DNA of 64,000 bases, taken from Ovis canadensis (taxonomy: Eukaryota > Chordata > Mammalia > Artiodactyla > Bovidae). Shown piece by piece: positions 61,001 to 64,000 of the stretch. The notes beneath the pieces were generated by a model that saw nothing but the letters and a program-made list of their open reading frames with translations, made no database searches and was not told where the DNA came from. Numbering within the stretch: position 1 is the stretch's first letter; each line of letters starts with the position of its first letter. The stretch lies in contig NC_091247.1 in assembly GCF_042477335.2 (NCBI RefSeq), positions 228,556,001 through 228,620,000 of the forward strand. Direction: 5' to 3'. Both the position numbers and the translations under genes were made by a program.

Positions 61001-62525
61001 CCGCGGGTTTCTCTGATGGTGGAGCGCAAGCATCGGACGTTCCCGAGAAGCCAGCATTGACGCTCCCAGCGTGAGTCCGGGGCGCGCATCTCCGGGGGAA
61101 CGTCTTGACCAAGTCCTGTCCGGCTTTGTCCCCGTTAGTGTGTGAGAACGGCTGGCGGTGCTGCTTGATAAACCGGGACCGGAAGATGCCGACTGACTAC
61201 ATCAGAAACGGGGTCCTGTACGTGACGGAGAAGTGAGTGAGCCGTGGGCGGGGCGCAGGTGGGCACGGCCCCGGGCGCGGCCGGGGTCTGAGCAGGCATC
61301 CTCCCGGTCCAGCACCTGCCCAGAGCCGCCCAGAGCCACTGGGCTCCAGCCCTGGAGTCCGGCATGCCATAACCTGGGGTGCCCTGGTCTGCCGTGCTCG
61401 TCATGTGGCAGGAACCCCCTCCCTGGCCTGGGCCGGCAGGCTCCTTGTTCATCTCCGTTTGGGACGAGGTGGCCCAGCTGCCCTGCGGGGGTGGGGGGTG
61501 GGGAGGAGGCCCTGGTCTCAGCCTGGGGGGCCCCCTGGCCACCTCGTTCCCCACACCCCGCCGAGGATCATGCTTCCCTCCCTCCCCGCTTGCTGGAGCT
61601 TCTGGCCCGGCAGACCCCACTGGGCCGCGGGTGCACACGTCTCCCGCAGGGCGCCCCGCGGGGCTCCTTGCGGGACCGTGAGTGGGGTTCGGTGGGAGTG
61701 CTGGGCTTCAGACTCAAGAAGCCACAGGACTCTGTAAAAGCGAAACCATTTGTAGGAAGCCGGCATGTCTCGGCCAGTGAGGGGGGCCCCGTGTCTGGGC
61801 TGCGGGTCAGCTGCTGGCGTGGGCTTCCTGGTTCATGTGCTGGGCTCTGTCTACTCCCCGACCCCCCCGTAGTTACCTGTGCTTCGAAAGCTCCAAGTCC
61901 GGCTCTTCCAAGAGGAACAAAGTCATCAAACTGGTGGACATCACGGACATCCAGAAGGTGGGTGCCATGCCCATCTCAGGATCGGGGGGCCACCCCGGGA
62001 GCGGGGTCGGTCAGAGCGAAGCGCGGGGCCGTGTGGACCGTCGGGCTGTGCTCCTGGGCGGTGTCTGCGCAGGCACGCGGTCCTCCTGAGTTCTCTGGCT
62101 GGCGAGGCCTGGGCCCGTGGGGGTCTTGCCGTCTGGGGCTCTGTGGAGGAAAAGGTCCTGGGGTGCGGGGAGGGTGGCGCTGACCCCAGGAGAGCCCCAG
62201 GGTGACGTGCCTACTGCCTGCTTTCAGTACAAGGTCCTCTCTGTCCTGCCGGGGTCGGGCATGGGGATTGCCGTGTCCACGCCGTCGACCCAGAAGGTAA
62301 AGGTGCTGGCCGGGCCCCGGGGTGGGGTGGGCTGGGGGTGGGGTCTGCCTGCGTGACCTGGCCCCGCTGGCCCTGGCCTGTGTAGACTCCCGCCTGCGCC
62401 TGTTTGCTCCCTCCCGCCAGCCGCTGGTGTTCGGCGCCATGGTACACAGAGACGAGGCGTTCGAGACCATCTTCAGCCAGTACATGAAGATCACGTCCGC
62501 GGCGGCCGCCGGCAGCGACAGCTAG
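30922..62525 (+). CDS. GRAMD4: GRAMD4, GRAM domain-containing protein 4 (spliced CDS, 18 coding segments)
   Basis: GRAMD4 (death-inducing protein) is a membrane protein of mitochondria and ER. Published work links it to E2F1-induced, p53-independent apoptosis, BCL2-family interaction and control of TLR9 signalling. Joining 30922-31083, 34034-34154, 46850-46970, 50373-50434, 51992-52124, 52503-52528, 53058-53149, 53919-54010, 55220-55268, 56502-56573, 56834-56877, 56948-57057, 58724-58878, 60440-60584, 61139-61232, 61873-61957, 62228-62296 and 62421-62525 gives 578 codons plus stop. No frame break occurs and every intron is GT-AG. Visible parts are a basic N-terminus ([11 protein letters not shown]), a charged coiled coil at 96-134, a hydrophobic segment at about 243-267, a hydrophobic hairpin at about 336-378, and a GRAM domain at about 445-545. 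The ATG at 30922 has A at -3 and matches the human start. Residues 136-155 and 414-440 appear the least conserved against the human protein as I remember it. Confidence 0.97.
32351..32373. repeat. (CT)n microsatellite
   Basis: An uninterrupted CT run followed directly by TTTCTCAG, which together look like a very strong 3' splice site. Confidence 0.9.
32411..32540. repeat. 63-bp tandem duplication
   Basis: Two copies beginning CTGTCCTCGTCACCTCTGCCC at 32411 and 32474, close to identical, within intron 2. Confidence 0.9.
34034..34154 (+). CDS. GRAMD4: GRAMD4 exon 3 (residues 55-94)
   Basis: The acceptor is CTCCTTCTAG and the donor is C|GTGAGT. It encodes [19 protein letters not shown] and then a helical stretch ending ALLEKHFL, which leads into the coiled coil. 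The last base is the first base of codon 95 (Gln), completed in exon 4 some 12.7 kb away. Confidence 0.97.
35980..36246 (-). repeat. CHR-2 type tRNA SINE
   Basis: Reverse complement form with a GGCTGCACTGGGCCTCCGTTGC start, GGGATCAAACCCGCGCCC body and GTTCTAACTGGACTGCCAAGGG head. It is unusually long, about 260 bp. Confidence 0.85.
36271..36478 (+). repeat. Bov-tA SINE
   Basis: GGGCTTCCCTGGTGGCGCAGACAG to GAGGGTCAGACATGACGGCG; all internal blocks present. Confidence 0.95.
36691..36780. repeat. 39-bp tandem repeat, about 2.3 copies
   Basis: Copies start with CCTTGGTGGGG at 36691, 36730 and 36769 and share GATCTTGGGGAAGGCCCCCT. Confidence 0.92.
36840..37400. repeat. Possible ancient L1 remnant
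   Basis: A moderately AT-rich block containing GAGGTCTGGGATGTCATTTTGTTCCC and related pieces that resemble old L1 3' sequence. The recollection is weak; it could equally be unique intronic sequence. Confidence 0.35.
37491..37697 (+). repeat. Bov-tA SINE
   Basis: CGGCTTCCCAGGTGGCTCAGTGG to AAAGAGCTGGACACGACTTAG. Confidence 0.95.
41353..41495 (+). repeat. Left arm of a 143-bp inverted repeat
   Basis: The reverse complement of this segment matches 41972-42114 base for base along 143 positions with about 11 mismatches by hand count. It belongs to no family I recognise. Confidence 0.93.
41972..42114 (-). repeat. Right arm of a 143-bp inverted repeat
   Basis: Partner of 41353-41495, separated by a 476-nt loop. 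There are no gaps in the alignment, so the copy is fairly recent or is kept similar. Confidence 0.93.
42599..43618 (+). repeat. BovB (RTE) LINE fragment with reverse-transcriptase core
   Basis: The longest of the three BovB pieces. It includes AACAAACCGTGGAAAATTCT and the catalytic YADD motif of the reverse transcriptase at 42852-42863, inside an open stretch 42780-42998 ([20 protein letters not shown]). After that it runs through the ORF2 C-terminus to an (ACTGG)n tail. Several deletions and stops show it is inactive; for example, part of the RT finger region near 42660 is missing compared with typical copies. Confidence 0.97.
46850..46970 (+). CDS. GRAMD4: GRAMD4 exon 4 (residues 95-134, coiled coil)
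   Basis: The acceptor is CTCCCTCACAG and the donor is AG|GTAAGG. It encodes a highly charged helix beginning [19 protein letters not shown] and ending VQEVLKAR. Heptad-like spacing of Leu, Met and Val fits a coiled coil, presumably for self-association or partner binding. The codon for R135 is split with exon 5. The donor is immediately followed by a minisatellite. Confidence 0.98.
46971..47175. repeat. Minisatellite starting at the exon 4 donor
   Basis: About five copies of a 36-38 bp unit (GGAGGCGGTGGGGG ... GAGGACCACCCC ...). The first unit begins within five bases of the GTAAGG donor. Confidence 0.92.
48660..49112 (-). repeat. Candidate endogenous retrovirus LTR
   Basis: A roughly 450-bp block less GC-rich than its surroundings with phrases I associate with bovine ERV LTRs (GGCCAGTAATCGAGAGACAG, AGTAATGATTTTATC, GAGTTAGAATTCAGGCCCCT, CATACTAAAAGGGGAGGG). 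I cannot see clean TG...CA ends or a target-site duplication, and no retroviral gene lies nearby. It would be a solo LTR if correct. Confidence 0.45.
49114..49250 (+). repeat. CHR-type tRNA SINE
   Basis: GGGAGACTCCCTGGTGGTCCAGTG head, GGTCAGGGAACGAGATCCCACATG body and an AAATAAAATAAATATTAAAAA tail. Confidence 0.9.
49771..50067 (-). repeat. Bov-A2 (dimeric) SINE
   Basis: It contains two consecutive copies of the TGGAGTGGGTAGC...GGATCTT...GACCCAGG block, and ends CTGAGCTATCAGGGAAGAC. This is the dimer structure of Bov-A2. Confidence 0.93.
50373..50434 (+). CDS. GRAMD4: GRAMD4 exon 5 (residues 135-155)
   Basis: A 62-nt exon with acceptor CCCCCTTTAAG and donor GCAG|GTAGGC. It encodes [20 protein letters not shown], a low-complexity linker after the coiled coil. 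It aligns with the human linker but with several substitutions, as expected for an unstructured hinge. Phases match on both sides. Confidence 0.93.
51992..52124 (+). CDS. GRAMD4: GRAMD4 exon 6 (residues 156-199)
   Basis: The acceptor is CCGTCCTGCAG; the donor AG|GTGGGG is the weakest in the gene. It encodes [20 protein letters not shown] and continues through [11 protein letters not shown] and TEEPLSAR. The [15 protein letters not shown] block is an aromatic/acidic conserved segment of the family. A cysteine-proline (CP) pair stands where I recall two serines in human. Confidence 0.97.
52125..52502 (+). other. GRAMD4: GRAMD4 intron 6
   Basis: 378 bp of GC-rich sequence between exon 6 and the microexon. 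No repeat is seen. Confidence 0.85.
52503..52528 (+). CDS. GRAMD4: GRAMD4 exon 7, 26-nt microexon (residues 200-208)
   Basis: The acceptor is CCCTCTCAG and the donor A|GTAAGT. It encodes only LTENMRRL plus parts of two split codons. Its inclusion is required: it restores phase between exons 6 and 8 and supplies residues present in the human protein. A second GTAAGTACCC copy lies at 52551, 22 nt past the used donor. Confidence 0.93.
53058..53149 (+). CDS. GRAMD4: GRAMD4 exon 8 (residues 209-239)
   Basis: The acceptor is TTTGTCCCCAG and the donor ACC|GTGAGT. It encodes [20 protein letters not shown] and then [11 protein letters not shown], the polar-to-hydrophobic lead-in to the first membrane segment. 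It ends in phase 0. The donor lies inside the first unit of a long minisatellite. Confidence 0.97.
53150..53655. repeat. Minisatellite starting at the exon 8 donor
   Basis: Roughly 15-18 copies of a unit of about 30 bp (variants of GTGTGCTCCCC.TGGAGTGGGG). The first unit contains the real GTGAGT donor. Because the unit is close to a multiple of three, all frames on both strands stay open, which creates long spurious reading frames. Confidence 0.95.
53919..54010 (+). CDS. GRAMD4: GRAMD4 exon 9 (residues 240-269, first membrane segment)
   Basis: The acceptor is CCGCACCCGCAG and the donor AG|GTAGGT. It encodes [20 protein letters not shown] and then [10 protein letters not shown]. This is a strongly hydrophobic stretch long enough to cross a bilayer, and it is known as a transmembrane segment in the family. 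Confidence 0.98.
54109..54314 (+). repeat. Bov-tA SINE
   Basis: TCTGGCTTTCCTAGTGACTTAGATAG head through GGAAGATCCCCTGGAGGAGG to the CAGAGTGGGACACGACTGAG end; the head is diverged. Confidence 0.93.
55220..55268 (+). CDS. GRAMD4: GRAMD4 exon 10 (residues 270-286)
   Basis: A 49-nt exon with acceptor CCGTTCACCAG and donor GTG|GTAAGT. It encodes [17 protein letters not shown], a short basic/amphipathic segment after the membrane span. Val stands at 285, where I recall Pro in human. Confidence 0.95.
55530..55675. repeat. 48-bp minisatellite, 3 copies
   Basis: Copies begin GAGGCAGCAAGGGG at 55531, 55579 and 55627, nearly identical, in intron 10. Confidence 0.95.
56502..56573 (+). CDS. GRAMD4: GRAMD4 exon 11 (residues 287-310)
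   Basis: Exactly 24 codons, phase 0 at both ends. It encodes [20 protein letters not shown] and then QKAQ. The acceptor TTTGACTGAAG has a TTTCTCC run just upstream; the donor is CAG|GTACCT. Skipping would keep the reading frame. Confidence 0.96.
56834..56877 (+). CDS. GRAMD4: GRAMD4 exon 12 (residues 311-324)
   Basis: A 44-nt exon with acceptor TTTTCACACAG and donor AA|GTAAGT. It encodes [14 protein letters not shown], an amphipathic helix before the hydrophobic hairpin. The following intron is only 70 nt. Confidence 0.95.
56948..57057 (+). CDS. GRAMD4: GRAMD4 exon 13 (residues 325-361, second membrane segment)
   Basis: The acceptor is CTCCCTCCAG and the donor G|GTAAGG. It encodes [20 protein letters not shown] and then [15 protein letters not shown]. 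The stretch from about 336 to 355 is a probable membrane segment. Confidence 0.98.
57058..58723 (+). other. GRAMD4: GRAMD4 intron 13
   Basis: 1.67 kb. Apart from the C-rich repeat near its start it contains purine-skewed (G-rich) sequence at 57600-58100 with no recognised element. Confidence 0.8.
57105..57240. repeat. C-rich imperfect repeat near the exon 13 donor
   Basis: Three loose repeats of the CCCCAGGACG...CCCCCCACCCCC...CCTGC type within 200 bp of the donor. Confidence 0.65.
58724..58878 (+). CDS. GRAMD4: GRAMD4 exon 14 (residues 362-413, third membrane segment)
   Basis: The acceptor is TTGCCCCCCAG and the donor AGG|GTAGGC. It begins [17 protein letters not shown], which completes the hydrophobic hairpin, and continues with a basic stretch ([18 protein letters not shown]) leading to ERSSTALSR. 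The charged residues right after the third segment suggest the chain returns to the cytosolic face. Confidence 0.98.
58879..60439 (+). other. GRAMD4: GRAMD4 intron 14
   Basis: 1.56 kb of GC-rich sequence. It carries the 73-bp tandem repeat at 59906-60115 and nothing else recognised. Confidence 0.8.
59906..60115. repeat. 73-bp tandem repeat, about 2.9 copies
   Basis: Units start GGCTGTGCGTGGCTGTGGTTGACTG at 59906, 59979 and 60052 and include a GGGGCTTCGGCCGGCC block. Confidence 0.95.
60440..60584 (+). CDS. GRAMD4: GRAMD4 exon 15 (residues 414-461, linker and start of GRAM domain)
   Basis: The acceptor is GCCTCCGCAG and the donor G|GTACGT. It begins with a serine-rich linker ([16 protein letters not shown]), the most variable part compared with human from memory, and ends with [19 protein letters not shown], the first strand region of the GRAM domain. 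Confidence 0.96.
61139..61232 (+). CDS. GRAMD4: GRAMD4 exon 16 (residues 462-492, GRAM domain)
   Basis: The acceptor is TTTGTCCCCGTTAG and the donor AA|GTGAGT. It encodes [20 protein letters not shown] and then [10 protein letters not shown], the core beta strands of the GRAM domain. GRAM domains are PH-like lipid-binding folds. Confidence 0.98.
61873..61957 (+). CDS. GRAMD4: GRAMD4 exon 17 (residues 493-521, GRAM domain)
   Basis: The acceptor is CCCCCCCGTAG and the donor AAG|GTGGGT. It encodes [20 protein letters not shown] and then VDITDIQK. The YLCFESS and [10 protein letters not shown] pieces match the usual GRAM pattern of a strand followed by an I-x-x-I-x-K turn. Confidence 0.98.
62228..62296 (+). 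CDS. GRAMD4: GRAMD4 exon 18 (residues 522-544)
   Basis: 23 codons, phase 0 at both ends, with acceptor CTGCTTTCAG and donor AAG|GTAAAG. It encodes [20 protein letters not shown] and then TQK, near the end of the GRAM fold. Confidence 0.97.
62421..62525 (+). CDS. GRAMD4: GRAMD4 terminal coding exon 19 (residues 545-578 and stop)
   Basis: The acceptor is CTCCCGCCAG. It encodes [20 protein letters not shown] and ends in an alanine/glycine/serine-rich tail before TAG at 62523-62525. The exon continues into the 3' UTR. Confidence 0.98.
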   Translation, partial: PLVFGAMVHRDEAFETIFSQYMKITSAAAAGSDS

Positions 62526-63520
62526 TGCTGACTCCCCTGGACGCTGCTGGGAGGTTTTCTTTTTCTTTTCTCTTAACAGTTTGGTAGTGGGAAAAAAAAA
62601 ATCGGACATCCTCATGATCTTTTGCAATAATCCCCCCGGATGTGTGATTTCCATTGTGTTGACCCTGCGTTTTGTAGACCCCTTCATGCAGGGGTCGGGG
62701 CTCTCGAGGGCTCGTCCCGTGGATGCGGGGGCCACCGGGAAGGACAATGACATATGGGCCCCGCCGCCAGGCACGGCCGGACCCCCTTGGTCCCCGCAGG
62801 GCAGAGACCGCCCAGCCCGGTCCCAGGTGCCAGCGGCTCTTCTGCACCAAAGCCATAGGAGGAGCGCGCAGGGCCTCCCCATGGAGAGGGACGCCCGCGA
62901 CGTGTGAGGGGGCCCCTGCCAGCCTCCGTGAATGGGCCGGCCCTGCAAAGAGGCCCCCGCGCGCGTGTTGGGAGCACGATGCCGGCCAGCCCCTCGGGGG
63001 CCCGCAATCAGCCTTGGGGGTATGCGCAGAGGCCGAGGACGACAGCCGCTTGGGGGGCTCTGGGCTTCGGGGCTCGTGCCGGCTCCCAGGCTGCAGGGCC
63101 AGCTGGCTGAGGGGCTCCTGGGCTGGAGCAGGAAGGACGGGGGCGCCCCAGGCCCCCCCAGGGCGGGTTGTAAGAGGTGCTGAGCCTGCCCAGCGTTGGC
63201 AACAGCACAGAGCAGAGCCCAGAGGCCAGCCTGCACCCGGGCGCCCCCAGGCGGAGGGGAGTGGGGTCCTCGCAGGCCTGGCATCAGAAGCCGGCAAGGC
63301 GTCGGGACTGGCCCGAGGCCTCGGGGATGGACACGCCGAGCTGCTGAGCACACTTCCAACCACGGGCCCTGCCGGCCCTCAGCTTGTCCCGCATCCCCGG
63401 GTGTCACTGGGATTGTTGTTTTTTGAAGAAACAGAAGATTATATTTTTTACAGAGAGCAAGCTGTTCTTATTTTTGTATCATTTTTCAGATGTGATTTTT
63501 ACCTTTGCTCCTAATTTGCT
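62526..63520 (+). other. GRAMD4: GRAMD4 3' UTR (end uncertain)
   Basis: After the stop the sequence stays contiguous with no new exon. It includes an A-run at 62591-62600 and an AT-rich block at 63410-63515 with several T-runs and TTTTTGTATC, typical of sequence near a cleavage site. I find no AATAAA or ATTAAA anywhere from 62526 to the end; AAGAAA near 63426 is a possible weak variant. The UTR may stop after the AT-rich block or run beyond the window. Confidence 0.55.
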
Positions 63521-64000
63521 GGTCGGGTGAGTGACATGGTGGCCTTGCTCAGGTCACACCCCCAGAGGGGTCCCCTGCCCCCACGGGGAGCCTCCCCCAC
63601 CAGCTCCCAAAGCACATGCCCTGGTCCAGACCGTACGTGCGGGGCCAGCCTGGCTCCCCGTCCCCCTGGCACTGGGATCTTGTGATTCTGCAGGTCGACC
63701 TTGAACAGACTTAGGCGGAGCCCACCCTCAGCCTGGGCTTTGGACCCTGGTCAGCGCAGGTGGACCAAGTCTCAGGGGCTGGGTGAGGGTCCACAGCCAG
63801 TGGGGACCCCCTCCGGGCCCGAGGCAGGCAGGGTGGGCCCTGGACTGGGTCCAGGACGACAGCGGGGGCGACACCTGGGGGTGTTGCCAGGGCCACTGTG
63901 TGCTCAGCGTGTGCCCCCAAGCCCGGGGCGGAGGCCCTGCGGGGAGCGGACTTGCTGTCTTCAGCCGCGTGGCTCGGTTTGAGTCCCTTCCAAGGAGAAA
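63521..64000. other. Flank downstream of GRAMD4, no gene recognised
   Basis: GC-rich sequence without a convincing exon or repeat. In human the next gene downstream is CERK on the opposite strand, but I see no CERK coding sequence here. Confidence 0.4.

Noticed and set aside
62211..63407. A 398-codon open frame on the - strand over the last GRAMD4 exons and 3' UTR
   Set aside because: It is antisense to well-supported exons, lies in very GC-rich sequence where stops are rare, and its Arg/Pro/Gly-rich product resembles no protein family I know.

Overview
The window is mammalian nuclear DNA from a ruminant, most likely a bovid. The evidence is the interspersed repeats: BovB (RTE) LINE fragments, Bov-tA/Bov-A2 SINEs and cetartiodactyl CHR-type tRNA SINEs, together with old MIR and L1 pieces. 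Cattle, sheep, goat and other bovids cannot be separated by reading alone. Local GC content is high.

The window holds one protein-coding gene, GRAMD4 (GRAM domain containing 4, also called death-inducing protein), on the + strand and apparently complete for coding sequence. A CpG-island promoter lies at about 480-1560, with exon 1 ending at 1194. Intron 1 runs about 29.7 kb and is full of ruminant repeats. The first exon carrying the standard start is 30873-31083 (ATG at 30922). Seventeen further coding exons follow, to the stop codon at 62523-62525, and then a 3' UTR. Joining the 18 coding segments gives 1737 nt, i.e. 578 codons plus stop, all with GT-AG introns and matching phases. This equals the length I recall for the human protein. 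The product has a basic N-terminus, a coiled coil (about 96-134), three hydrophobic segments (about 243-267, 336-355 and 357-378) and a C-terminal GRAM domain (about 445-545).

Layout: 1-480 SINE remnant and simple repeat; 480-1560 promoter and exon 1; 1.2-30.9 kb intron 1, with two BovB fragments, many SINEs, old L1 remnants and a G-rich minisatellite at 26.1-26.5 kb; 30.9-34.2 kb exons 2-3; 34.2-46.8 kb intron 3, with a BovB reverse-transcriptase fragment and a 143-bp inverted repeat; 46.8-62.5 kb the dense block of exons 4-19, in which several introns carry minisatellites, two of them starting at the splice donor; 62.5 kb to the end, 3' UTR and flank.

I found no new multi-gene system. The observations most worth a second look are a 26-nt microexon with a duplicated donor 22 nt downstream whose use would create an immediate stop, an in-frame 5' exon that would add 26 residues to the N-terminus, a CGG-type repeat in exon 1, the intronic inverted repeat, donor-anchored minisatellites, a 70-nt intron, and two frame-preserving candidate cassette exons.
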